Shown: one piece after another, positions 1 to 7,132 of the stretch | Numbering within the stretch: the stretch's first letter is position 1 | How the letters are laid out: the number at the start of each line of letters is the position of its first letter | Source: JBKPRX01 sp046734795 | Lineage (GTDB): Bacteria; Actinomycetota; Thermoleophilia; Gaiellales; Gaiellaceae | Assembly: GCA_046734795.1 (NCBI GenBank) | Contig: JBKPRX010000144.1 | Location: 1 to 21,053, forward strand | DNA: 21,053 bases | Reading direction: 5' to 3' | Program-made: the position numbers and the translations under genes | Notes under the pieces: generated by a model | What the model was told of the DNA's origin: nothing | The model's input: only the letters and a program-made list of their open reading frames with translations | The model's database searches: none

Positions 1-1323
1 GGCAGCGAGCGCTTCGCGAAGCTGCGCCAGCGTGATGTTGCCGCCGCTCAGCATCAAGCCGACGCGCTTGCCGGCGAGGCGGTCGCGAAGCTTCAAGGCT
101 GCTGCGAGCGCGGCTGCGCCCGCGGGTTCCGCAACCGTACGCGCAGTCTCGAGCAAGTGCACGATCGCGGCACGAAGGTCTTGCTCGCTCACGAGAACGA
201 AGTCGTCGAGAAGCGCCCAGAGGATCCGCTGTGGGAGCTCAAACGCGACGCGGGTCGCGAGCCCCTCGGCGAACGTCCGCATCTCGCCTTCCACGAGTCT
301 CTGGTCCTTCCACGAACGAAACGCGGCGGGTGCGGCTTCCGACTGCACGCCGATCACGGTCAGCTCCGGGCGAACGTGCTTGCCGGCGATGCAGGCACCT
401 GCGGCGCCGCTGCCGCCACCGATCGGCACGATGAGCACATCGAGCTCCGGCTGCTCGTCGAGGATCTCGAGCGTCGCCGTTCCCACGCCTGCAATCAGGT
501 GCGGCTCGTTCCCGGAGTGCACGTAGCGATAGCCATGTTCCTCGGCGAGCGCCTCGCAGTGCTCGCGCGCCTCGTCGAAGTCGCGCCCGTGGACGACGAC
601 CTCCGCGCCGAGAGAGCCGATCGCCTCGACCTTGAGCGGGTTCGCGCCTTCGGGTACGCAGATGTGTGCGGCGACGCCGAGGGCTCGCGCCGCATATGCG
701 ATCGACTGGCCGTGGTTGCCGGTCGAGGCCGTGATCAGCCCGCGCCTTCGCTCGTCGGCGTTCAGCTGCGCGACGAGGTTGACGCCTCCGCGCACTTTGA
801 ACGCGCCGGTCGGCAGGTGGTTTTCGTGTTTCACCCATGTCTCCGTTCCGACGAGCGCCGAGAGTGGCGTGTACGACTGGAGCAACGTCGGTGGAAGATG
901 AGGCCTGATCCGCTCACGCGCGGCGACGACGTCCTCGAACGTCGGCGGCACGAGCGCATCGGTCCGGCCCGGGCCGACGGTCATCGCGACGACCTCGCCG
1001 TTTCGGAAGTCGTAAGTGTGCGTGACGTGCGTGTCGCTCCGTACGTCGCCGTCGAGCGAGCGAACGATTTGGTGGACGCTGACGGCGACCCCGTCGTCCT
1101 CGGTCCGCTCGAACGCCAGCGGCTCGACGCGAGGATCGATCGCAGCGAACTGCGCTTGCCAGTACGAGCGCACGGGCTCGTGTCCGTGCAGTGTCGTTCC
1201 CTCCAGCATGTTCGGCCACGCGACGTCCTCCGCGAGAGCAGAGAGAACGCCGTCGACGTCGCGAGCGTTGAACGCGTCGTAGAGTCTGCGCAAGAGCGCG
1301 ACGCGCTCGTCGAACGGCGTCAC
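1..1323 (-). CDS. NTF2/SnoaL-like domain fused to threonine dehydratase-type PLP enzyme (3' end cut by window)
   Basis: One uninterrupted frame of 441 visible codons encodes two domains. Residues about 1-112 resemble a SnoaL/NTF2-like polyketide-cyclase fold: an N-terminal helix containing LYDAFNARDVDGVLSAL, then a sheet ending in TYDFRNGEVVAMTV. Residues about 118-441 are a fold-type II PLP enzyme of the threonine/serine dehydratase family, with HLPTGAFKVRGG (K176 is the expected Schiff-base lysine), STGNHGQS, the phosphate-binding GGGSG at 302-306, and SGGN near the end. Family members deaminate threonine or serine to 2-oxo acids; 2-oxobutyrate feeds isoleucine synthesis, which fits the leuCD context. 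The GTG start at 1323 overlaps the leuD stop as GTGA. An internal ATG at 984 could start the enzyme alone, but the upstream frame has no stop and is clearly domain-like. The catalytic domain looks nearly complete; a C-terminal ACT domain beyond the edge cannot be excluded. Substrate is inferred from the family. Confidence 0.85.
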   Translation of the reverse strand, partial: MTPFDERVALLRRLYDAFNARDVDGVLSALAEDVAWPNMLEGTTLHGHEPVRSYWQAQFAAIDPRVEPLAFERTEDDGVAVSVHQIVRSLDGDVRSDTHVTHTYDFRNGEVVAMTVGPGRTDALVPPTFEDVVAARERIRPHLPPTLLQSYTPLSALVGTETWVKHENHLPTGAFKVRGGVNLVAQLNADERRRGLITASTGNHGQSIAYAARALGVAAHICVPEGANPLKVEAIGSLGAEVVVHGRDFDEAREHCEALAEEHGYRYVHSGNEPHLIAGVGTATLEILDEQPELDVLIVPIGGGSGAAGACIAGKHVRPELTVIGVQSEAAPAAFRSWKDQRLVEGEMRTFAEGLATRVAFELPQRILWALLDDFVLVSEQDLRAAIVHLLETARTVAEPAGAAALAAALKLRDRLAGKRVGLMLSGGNITLAQLREALAA

Positions 1324-1916
1324 GAGCCGAGGGCCGTCGTCTTCACGCGCGCATCGTTCGACGCTTCGTAGGCGTCGATCGCATCCGCGTGACGGAGCGT
1401 CAAGCCGATGTCGTCGAGCCCTTCGAGCAGGCAATCGCGCGAGAACGGATCGAGCTCGAACGGAATGACCAGACCGTCCGGGCCGGTAATACGCTGCGCC
1501 TCGAGGTCGACAGTCAGCTCGACTCCGCCTTTCGCTTCCTCGTCGATCAGCGTGCGCACGTCTTCAGGCGGAAGCTCGATCGTGAGCAGGCCGTTCTTCA
1601 GCGAGTTGGTGCGGAAGATGTCGCCGTAGCTCGGCGCGATGACGACGTCGAAGCCGTAGTCCTGCAGCGCCCAGGCCGCATGCTCGCGCGACGAGCCGCA
1701 ACCGAAGTTGTGACCCGTGACGAGGATTTTCGCGCCCTCGTACTCGGGCCGGTTGAGCTCGAAGTCTGGATCCTTCATCCAGTCGAAGAACAGGAACTCG
1801 CCGTAGCCCGTGCGCTCGATTCGCTTGAGGAACTGCTTCGGAATGATCTGGTCCGTGTCGACGTCGCTGCGGTCGAGCACCGCAACGGGCGCCGTCACCT
1901 TCCGGAACGCCTTCAC
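1320..1916 (-). CDS. leuD: 3-isopropylmalate dehydratase small subunit
   Basis: LeuD is the small (swivel) subunit of isopropylmalate isomerase, which with LeuC interconverts 2- and 3-isopropylmalate in cytosolic leucine synthesis. The 198-aa product has the family's normal length and its landmarks: DRSDVDTDQIIPKQFLKRI near the N-terminus, GHNFGCGSSREHAAWAL, which binds the substrate carboxylate, and the following FRTNSLKNGLL. The frame is open far upstream, but the GTG at 1916 is chosen because it forms a GTGA overlap with the leuC stop and places the protein start where LeuD homologues begin (VKAFRKVTAP). The 3' end overlaps the next gene, again as GTGA, so the three genes are probably translationally coupled. 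leuA and leuB are not in the window. Confidence 0.96.
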   Translation of the reverse strand: MKAFRKVTAPVAVLDRSDVDTDQIIPKQFLKRIERTGYGEFLFFDWMKDPDFELNRPEYEGAKILVTGHNFGCGSSREHAAWALQDYGFDVVIAPSYGDIFRTNSLKNGLLTIELPPEDVRTLIDEEAKGGVELTVDLEAQRITGPDGLVIPFELDPFSRDCLLEGLDDIGLTLRHADAIDAYEASNDARVKTTALGS

Positions 1917-3328
1917 GCCACCGGCTCCAGTTCGCGATCGAGCGCGTTCGGATCGACGAAGTGACCGGCCACGGCGGCCGCCGCCGCGACGACCGGCGAG
2001 ACCAGGTGCGTTCGTCCGCCCGCGCCTTGGCGTCCTTCGAAGTTGCGATTCGACGTCGAAGCGCATCGCTCCCCCGGTTGCAGCACGTCGGGGTTCATGC
2101 CGAGGCACATCGAGCAGCCCGCGCGTCGCCACTCGAAGCCGGCGGCGGTGAAGACACGATCGAGACCTTCCGCCTCCGCTTGCACCTTTACCTGAGCGGA
2201 GCCGGGAACGACCATCGCGCGCACGTTCGGATGGACGCGCTTGCCGGCGACGACGGCGGCTGCGGCGCGGAGATCCTCGATCCGCGCGTTCGTGCACGAG
2301 CCGATGAAGACACGATCGATCGAGATGTCCTCGATGCGCGTGCCGGGCTCGAGCCCCATGTACGCGAGCGCGCGCTCGGCGGCGGCGCGCTCCTCGCTGT
2401 CGCCGAAGGTCGCCGGATCCGGAACCTCGCCGTGGACCGGGACGACCATGCCCGGGTTCGTCCCCCACGTGACCTGCGGAACGAGCTCGGCAACGTCGAC
2501 GACGACGACGCGATCGAACTCCGCGCTTTCCTCGGTCGGCAGCGAACGCCAGTGGTCGAGCGCGCGTTCCCACTCGTCGCCCTTCGGTGCGCCCGGACGC
2601 CCTTCGAGATATGCGAACGTCGTGTCGTCCGGCGCGATCATCCCTGCGCGCGCGCCCCACTCGATCGACATGTTGCAGATCGTCATCCGGTTCTCCATCG
2701 AGAAGCCGCGCACGACCTCACCCGCGTACTCGACCACGTAACCGACGCCGCCCGCGGTTCCGACTTGACCGATCGCGCCGAGGATGCAGTCCTTCGCCGT
2801 GACGCCCGGCGGAAGGTCGCCGTCGAAGCGGAGGAGCATCGTTTTCGGCTTCCGCTGCGGCAGCGTCTGCGTCGCGAGCACGTGCTCGACCTCGGACGTG
2901 CCGATCCCGAACGCGAGAGCGCCGAGCGCGCCGTGGGTCGAGGTGTGGCTGTCGCCGCAGACGATCGTCATCCCCGGTTGCGTGACGCCGAGCTCCGGGC
3001 CGATCACGTGCACGATCCCCTCGCGCCCGGAGCCGGTCGCAAAGAGCGGCACGCCGAACTCGCGGCAGTTCCGCTCGAGGGCGTCGAGCTGCTGCTGCGA
3101 AAGCGGATCCTGCGGCGTGTCGTCTCCCGTCGGGACGTTGTGATCCATCGTCGCAAGCGTCTGGTCGGGCCGACGCACCCGCCTGCGCGCGATCCGCAAG
3201 CCCTCGAATGCCTGTGCCGAGGTGACCTCGTGCACGAGGTGCAGGTCGACGTAGAGCAACGCCGGCTCGCCGGGCGGCTCTGCGACGACGTGCCGCTCCC
3301 AGATCTTCTCGAACAGCGTCTTCGGCAT
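1913..3328 (-). CDS. leuC: 3-isopropylmalate dehydratase large subunit
   Basis: LeuC is the aconitase-family catalytic subunit of isopropylmalate isomerase and carries a [4Fe-4S] cluster. The 471-aa product has the expected length. Cluster ligands are C345 (FIGSCTNARIEDL) and C405 and C408 (AGCSMCLGMNPD). Other landmarks are DLHLVHEVTSAQAFEGL, CGDSHTSTHGALGALAFGIG and ENRMTICNMSIEWGARAG. ATG 3328 is chosen because MPKTLFEKIWERHVV matches the usual LeuC N-terminus; no clear Shine-Dalgarno sequence precedes it. The frame continues upstream into the divergent gene, but that extension does not resemble LeuC. Only 48 bp separate it from the divergent gene at 3377, so any leuCD promoter must be compact or overlap that coding region. 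I saw no T-box or leader peptide. Confidence 0.97.
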   Translation of the reverse strand: MPKTLFEKIWERHVVAEPPGEPALLYVDLHLVHEVTSAQAFEGLRIARRRVRRPDQTLATMDHNVPTGDDTPQDPLSQQQLDALERNCREFGVPLFATGSGREGIVHVIGPELGVTQPGMTIVCGDSHTSTHGALGALAFGIGTSEVEHVLATQTLPQRKPKTMLLRFDGDLPPGVTAKDCILGAIGQVGTAGGVGYVVEYAGEVVRGFSMENRMTICNMSIEWGARAGMIAPDDTTFAYLEGRPGAPKGDEWERALDHWRSLPTEESAEFDRVVVVDVAELVPQVTWGTNPGMVVPVHGEVPDPATFGDSEERAAAERALAYMGLEPGTRIEDISIDRVFIGSCTNARIEDLRAAAAVVAGKRVHPNVRAMVVPGSAQVKVQAEAEGLDRVFTAAGFEWRRAGCSMCLGMNPDVLQPGERCASTSNRNFEGRQGAGGRTHLVSPVVAAAAAVAGHFVDPNALDRELEPVA

Positions 3329-3376
3329 CGGGAAAGCCAGGATACCGAGCCGGTTTCGGCATGAGACGCTGTCGTC

Positions 3377-4528
3377 GTGACGCCCGTTCCGACTCCGGAC
3401 GACGTTCGGCGGATCGCCGCCATGCCGAACCCCGTGATCCGCAATCTCGAGATCACGCAGTGCTATTCGCAGCTCGCCGCGGCGCTCGCGGCGCGGACCG
3501 GCGAAGGCGCGAACTGGTGCACGTTCGCGACGTGGGCTTCGCGTCAGGCCGGCCGGACGATCCGCGGCGAGGACCTGATGGCGGAGCTCGAGCGCAGCCT
3601 CGTCGGAGGCCGGTGGCTGCTCCATCCGATTCGCACGCTCTGGCGGCGGCTCCTGCGGCGCGGTCTCTTCAACCGCGTGACGCGGCTTGGGCGCCTGACC
3701 GCCGAGCTGCACACGCCGTTCGACGCCTTCGAGCGTGCGAGCGACGCCGTGGCTCGCGGGAACAAGAAGGTCTTCGAGGAGATCGGGCTCGAGTTCGCGC
3801 GCTACCTCGCCGAGTGCGTGCCGGACGCGCCGGACGAGAACGCGGCCTTCGAGCGGTTCGTCGAAGGACTGCGGCCGGGCGACCCGCCCGACGGCCAGCG
3901 CTATCTCCGCCAGGCGTTCGCTCGCTACGAGGAGCTAGTGCGAGAGCGCGTCCCGAAGACGAGTGCCGAGCTTGCGGTGCTCGCGAACCTGGAGATCGGG
4001 CTGCACGAGCAGACCCGACTGCAGCCGGAGATCCGCGAGGCAATGGATTCCGCATACGCAACGAACGAGGACCTCGGGCGGCGCGCGCTCGTGGCCGTCT
4101 TCCCCTCGACTGCGCGCTGGTGGCCCGCCTTCAGGCGACCGGCCGCGGCCGTCTTCGGCGCCGCGGTTGCCGGTGTGCAGCGGAGCGCGAGCAGAGTGGC
4201 ACGCGAGGTGATCAGCGAATGCTTCATGACACTGTCGTTACCGGGACGCGTGCTCGCGCTCGGCGTGAACTTGACAGACCCGTACCCGGAGATCCTCGAA
4301 CGGCTCGCGTCGCCCGATCTGACGGAGCTGCTTGCGAAGTTCGAGCCGGTTCCGCCGGCTCTCGACGACTGCGGCGCACACGATTGGACCGTGCTCGACG
4401 AGCGGATGCACTACATCGTCCATCTGTTCCGCGTGTTCCACCTGCACGCCGAGCTTTGCGACCCGCCCTTCACCCCGGAGCAAGTCGCAAACTTCACAGG
4501 CGGCGTCGTTCCCGATGGCGACCTGTAG
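3377..4528 (+). CDS. conserved-looking hypothetical protein, function unknown
   Basis: I do not recognise a named family. The 383-aa product is soluble-looking and largely helical with no signal peptide. Stretches that look conserved are NWCTFATWASRQAG at 47-60 followed by RTIRGED, ANLEIGLHEQTRLQPEI at 203-219, and DWTVLDERMHYIVHLFR at 336-352. H210, E211, H345 and H349 are positioned such that metal or cofactor binding is possible, but this is speculation. A mildly hydrophobic segment, AAAVFGAAVAGV (256-267), is too short and too flanked by arginine to be called a membrane helix. The start is GTG 3377; ATG 3422 (MPNPVIRNLEITQCY) is an alternative, and neither has a clear ribosome-binding site. 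It is divergent from leuC. Codon use matches that of the neighbours. Confidence 0.8.
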   Translation: MTPVPTPDDVRRIAAMPNPVIRNLEITQCYSQLAAALAARTGEGANWCTFATWASRQAGRTIRGEDLMAELERSLVGGRWLLHPIRTLWRRLLRRGLFNRVTRLGRLTAELHTPFDAFERASDAVARGNKKVFEEIGLEFARYLAECVPDAPDENAAFERFVEGLRPGDPPDGQRYLRQAFARYEELVRERVPKTSAELAVLANLEIGLHEQTRLQPEIREAMDSAYATNEDLGRRALVAVFPSTARWWPAFRRPAAAVFGAAVAGVQRSASRVAREVISECFMTLSLPGRVLALGVNLTDPYPEILERLASPDLTELLAKFEPVPPALDDCGAHDWTVLDERMHYIVHLFRVFHLHAELCDPPFTPEQVANFTGGVVPDGDL

Positions 4529-4605
4529 CTCGTCCGCGCGGCACGTCGGCCGTGACGTCCCCATGGCGATGCCGAAGCACAAAGGGCGCTCGCTAGGGTG
4601 CGTTG

Positions 4606-5109
4606 ATGAGCGCGACGGTGACGCTCGAGCCCTGGGGCAGCGGCGACTTTCCGCTGCTCGAGCGGCTGATGGGCGACCCGCGCATGACCGAACATCTCGG
4701 CGGCCCCGAGAGTCTTGAAAAGCTGCGCGAGCGTCACGACCGCTACACACGCCTCGAGGGTGGCGATCGAATGTTCAAGATCGTCGACGCGGCGAGCGGT
4801 GCCGGCGTTGGCTCGGTCGGCTTCTGGACGAAGAAGTGGCGCGACGAGCAGGTCTACGAGATCGGCTGGATGGTCGTGCCCGAGTGCCAGGGCCGTGGTA
4901 TCGCGGTGGCGGCGACCGCGCAAGCGATCCAGCTCGCCAAGCGCGACGAGAAGCACCGCTTCATGCACGCCTTCCCGAACGTCGACAATACGCCGTCGAA
5001 CACGATCTGCCGCAGGCTCGGCTTCGAGCTACTCGGGGCGTGCGAGTTCGAGTTCCCGAAGGGGCATTTCATGACCTGCAACGACTGGCGCCTGGACCTG
5101 CGCGCCTAG
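4606..5109 (+). CDS. GNAT family N-acetyltransferase (RimJ/RimL-like)
   Basis: The 167-aa product has the GNAT fold pattern. VYEIGWMVVPECQGRGIA at about 83-100 combines strand 4 with the acetyl-CoA pyrophosphate-binding loop (QGRGIA), followed by a helix. NTPSNTICRRLGFELLG at about 128-144 is the typical C-terminal motif of this superfamily. The enzyme should transfer an acetyl group from acetyl-CoA to an amine; the substrate cannot be read from the sequence. ATG 4606 is preferred over the TTG one codon earlier because AGGGTG at 4595-4600 lies 5 bases upstream. It follows the unknown 383-aa gene by 77 bp on the same strand, so cotranscription is possible. The intervening 77 bp show no structure. 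Confidence 0.88.
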   Translation: MSATVTLEPWGSGDFPLLERLMGDPRMTEHLGGPESLEKLRERHDRYTRLEGGDRMFKIVDAASGAGVGSVGFWTKKWRDEQVYEIGWMVVPECQGRGIAVAATAQAIQLAKRDEKHRFMHAFPNVDNTPSNTICRRLGFELLGACEFEFPKGHFMTCNDWRLDLRA

Positions 5110-5119
5110 ACAGGCGGCC

Positions 5120-5135
5120 GTCGCGCCCACGCGAC
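5120..5135. terminator. small hairpin between convergent genes
   Basis: The 62-bp gap between the stops of the acetyltransferase and the VOC gene contains a perfect 6-bp inverted repeat GTCGCG/CGCGAC with a CCCA loop. There is no T-tract on either strand, so it is at best a weak or Rho-assisted bidirectional terminator. Confidence 0.25.
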
Positions 5136-5171
5136 CGTAGGCCCAAGCGCGTCGCCCGAGTGCCTGGCGGC

Positions 5172-5591
5172 TTACGCGAGTCCGTTGTCGCGCAGCTCGG
5201 CAAGCGCGCTCTCGCCCTTGCCGAGCTCCAGGCCCATCCCGCGCAGTATCGACTGCGCTTTCGTGAACTGGATCTCGTCGTACTGGACGAGCTGCACGCG
5301 GTTGCCGAACGGATCGCGGAAGTCGAGAAAGCGACCGCGGATGACTTCGGCGCCCGCAGCCTCGAGCGCTCGCGCCGCCGCCTCCTTGTCGGGTACGACG
5401 AAGCCGAAGTGCGGCTCTTCGATCCCGCGCTCGAAGAGGGCGAGGAACTGGTCGCCGGCACCGAGAAACGCGCCGCCCGGAATCCGGTTCACGGGAAAGT
5501 CGAAGACCCGCTCGTAGAACGCGACGGCAGCGTCGACATCGTCGACGGCGAGCGCAACGTGGTTGAGGCCGACGAACGGCTGCCGCGACAC
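5172..5591 (-). CDS. VOC (glyoxalase/bleomycin-resistance) superfamily protein
   Basis: The 139-aa product has the vicinal-oxygen-chelate pattern: FVGLNHVALAVDDVDAAVAF at the start, with H11 in the first metal-ligand position, PHFGFVV with H61, and FRDPFGNRVQLVQY at about 91-104. In most VOC enzymes the last motif carries a metal-binding glutamate (NxxEL); here the position is glutamine (Q100), so metal binding may be altered. The GTG start at 5591 lies 2 bases after the cobA stop, so this is probably the last gene of the sulfur/siroheme operon. Its substrate is unknown. A tail of about 35 residues follows the VOC fold (FTKAQSILRGMGLELGKGES). Confidence 0.88.
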   Translation of the reverse strand: MSRQPFVGLNHVALAVDDVDAAVAFYERVFDFPVNRIPGGAFLGAGDQFLALFERGIEEPHFGFVVPDKEAAARALEAAGAEVIRGRFLDFRDPFGNRVQLVQYDEIQFTKAQSILRGMGLELGKGESALAELRDNGLA

Positions 5592-5593
5592 GT

Positions 5594-6289
5594 CTAGAAG
5601 CTATACGCCCGCGCAACGGCAAGCAGCCGCTGGCGCAGACGAACGACTTCGCCGACGATGACGAGCGCGGGACCGTCGACCTCCGCCGCGGCCTCGGTCA
5701 ACGCGCCGAGTGGCGCGACGACGACGTCTTGATCCGGCAGCGTGCCGCGCGCGATCACCGCCGCGGGCGTCTGCGCTGCGATGCCCTCGGCGAGCAGCTC
5801 GTCGACGACGTGCGGCAGCCTCTTCAGACCCATAAAGACGAGAATCGTCTCGCCGTCGACGTGGTCGTCGCTGCCGTGGCCGGTGAAGATCCGAACGCGG
5901 TCGGAGACGCCGCGGTGCGTGAGCGGGATGCCTGCGGCCGCTGGAACAGCGGCGATCGACGAGACGCCGGGAACGACCTCGAACGGCACGCCTGCGTCGG
6001 CGAGCGCAAGCGCCTCTTCACCGCCACGTCCGTAGACGAACGGGTCGCCGCCCTTCAAGCGGACGACGTCCAGTCCTTCGCGCCCGAGCGTGACGAGCAG
6101 CTCGTCGATCTCACGCTGCGTCAGCTCTTCGCGCGAGATCCGCAGCGCATCGTCGGCCGCTTCGGCGACGAGCTCCGCCGCGACGAGCCGGTCGTAGACG
6201 AGCGCGTCGCAGCGGCGGACGAGCTCGAGACCCTTCGCCGTGATCAACCCGGGATCGCCGGGCCCGGCGCCGACGAGCCAGACGGTCAT
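5594..6289 (-). CDS. cobA: uroporphyrinogen-III C-methyltransferase (SUMT), compact form
   Basis: SUMT uses S-adenosylmethionine to methylate uroporphyrinogen III twice, giving precorrin-2, the entry to siroheme and cobalamin. The 231-aa product has the family signatures VWLVGAGPGDPGLITAKGL (2-20), VVRLKGGDPFVYGRGGEEAL (75-94), VVPGVSSIAAVPAAAGIPLT (105-124) and TPAAVIARGT. It is shorter than the usual 250-260 residues: the loop that normally reads VGKR...Q between the YDRLV helix and the VVRLKGGDP strand is replaced by a short RISREELTQ, and the linker after FTGHGSDDH is also reduced. ATG 6289 overlaps the stop of the precorrin-2 dehydrogenase gene as ATGA. It supplies the siroheme precursor for the sulfite reductase encoded upstream. 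Confidence 0.95.
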   Translation of the reverse strand: MTVWLVGAGPGDPGLITAKGLELVRRCDALVYDRLVAAELVAEAADDALRISREELTQREIDELLVTLGREGLDVVRLKGGDPFVYGRGGEEALALADAGVPFEVVPGVSSIAAVPAAAGIPLTHRGVSDRVRIFTGHGSDDHVDGETILVFMGLKRLPHVVDELLAEGIAAQTPAAVIARGTLPDQDVVVAPLGALTEAAAEVDGPALVIVGEVVRLRQRLLAVARAYSF

Positions 6290-6846
6290 TGCAGCGCCTC
6301 CTCGACCTTCGCCGCGAAGAAGTCGCGACGCGCCTCGTATGTCGGCAGGTTCTCCTTTGCCCACGGCCGCAGCGCGAGTAGCTCCTCCGCAAGCTCGGCA
6401 TGCTTCGGCGTCAGGAGCTCGGCGATGTCTGCGCGCAACCGCTGCGCGAGCGCCGGTGATGCGCCGCCGGTCGACACAGCAACGGCGATCGGCCCTTCGC
6501 GATGAATCGCCGGGAGGATGAACGAGCACAGCTCCGGATCGTCGGCAACGTTGCAGAAGATCCCGAGCCGCTCGCAGTCGTCGAAGACCCCGCGATTCAC
6601 CGTGCGGTCGGGAGTCGCCGCGACGACGAGCCAGTAGCCGCGGACGTCGTCGCGCGCATACGCGGCTTCGACGACCTCGACCGGAAGGTCGCGAAGCTCG
6701 TCCGCAACATCCGGCGCGATCACGGTGACGCGCGCGCCGCCCGCGAGCAAGCCGCGCACCTTCTCGAGTCCCACCTCGCCGCCGCCGACGACGAGGCACG
6801 GCCGGCCCACGAGGTCGAGACACGCCATGTAGTAGCTACTTGGCAA
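6286..6846 (-). CDS. precorrin-2 dehydrogenase (SirC/Met8/CysG-N type)
   Basis: The protein oxidises precorrin-2 to sirohydrochlorin with NAD+. The N-terminal Rossmann motif is CLVVGGGEVGLEKVRGLL (glycines at 21-23 and 26). NVADDPELCSFILPA at about 99-113 is the conserved substrate-site segment with its acidic pair, and STGGASPALA at 125-134 is the second family motif. The length (186 aa) matches free-standing SirC rather than a CysG fusion. TTG 6846 is preferred because SYYMACLDL lines up with the YYPxFLDL start of homologues and GGGGGA lies just upstream; ATG 6828 would give 180 aa and has no ribosome-binding site. With the TTG start the gene overlaps the ferredoxin gene by 11 bases. No separate ferrochelatase (SirB) is present in the window, so iron insertion is unassigned. 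Confidence 0.93.
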   Translation of the reverse strand: MPSSYYMACLDLVGRPCLVVGGGEVGLEKVRGLLAGGARVTVIAPDVADELRDLPVEVVEAAYARDDVRGYWLVVAATPDRTVNRGVFDDCERLGIFCNVADDPELCSFILPAIHREGPIAVAVSTGGASPALAQRLRADIAELLTPKHAELAEELLALRPWAKENLPTYEARRDFFAAKVEEALQ

Positions 6847-7114
6847 GTTCCCCCAGCACCGTCAGGACGGCGCCGTTGCCGCCGTCGTTCCACGCCGCGT
6901 TCACCCGTACGAACGGCGTCCACTTCTCCGGCAGAGCGTCGTCGGGGAAGATCGCCTCGACCGGGCATTCGGGCTCGCATGCACCGCAGTCGATGCATTC
7001 CTCCGGGTCGATCACGAGCATCTTGTCGGTCTCGTGGATGCAGTCGACCGGGCAGACGTCGATGCAGCTCTTGTCCTTCTCGTCGATGCACGGCTCCGCG
7101 ATCACATACGTCAC
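6836..7114 (-). CDS. 7Fe ferredoxin (3Fe-4S/4Fe-4S), mycobacterial FdxA/FdxC type
   Basis: A 92-aa electron carrier. The first cluster motif, CIDEKDKSCIDVCPVDC (9-25), has the widely spaced cysteines of a 7Fe ferredoxin; the second, CIDCGACEPECPVEAI, is a classical CxxCxxCxxxCP [4Fe-4S] motif. The N-terminus MTYVIAEPC is close to that of actinobacterial 7Fe ferredoxins. A C-terminal extension of about 35 residues follows the second cluster. GTG 7114 is preceded by AGGAGA at good spacing. Its place between the APS/sulfite reductase genes and the siroheme genes suggests that it is the electron donor to the ferredoxin-type sulfite reductase; that role is inferred from context. Confidence 0.95.
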   Translation of the reverse strand: MTYVIAEPCIDEKDKSCIDVCPVDCIHETDKMLVIDPEECIDCGACEPECPVEAIFPDDALPEKWTPFVRVNAAWNDGGNGAVLTVLGELAK

Positions 7115-7132
7115 GTGTCTTCTCCTGAGGGC

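Noticed and set aside
157..1371. Long plus-strand open frame (404 codons) opposite the dehydratase fusion
   Set aside because: It is antisense to a gene with clear family motifs; its arginine-rich, motif-free translation is typical of shadows in GC-rich DNA.
1961..3364. 467-codon plus-strand open frame opposite leuC
   Set aside because: It lies fully antisense to leuC, with no recognisable domain and a low-complexity Arg/Asp/Ala-rich translation.
3329..3376. Leader peptide or T-box controlling leuCD
   Set aside because: The 48-bp gap is too short for a T-box, and I see no leucine-codon run or terminator/antiterminator structure.
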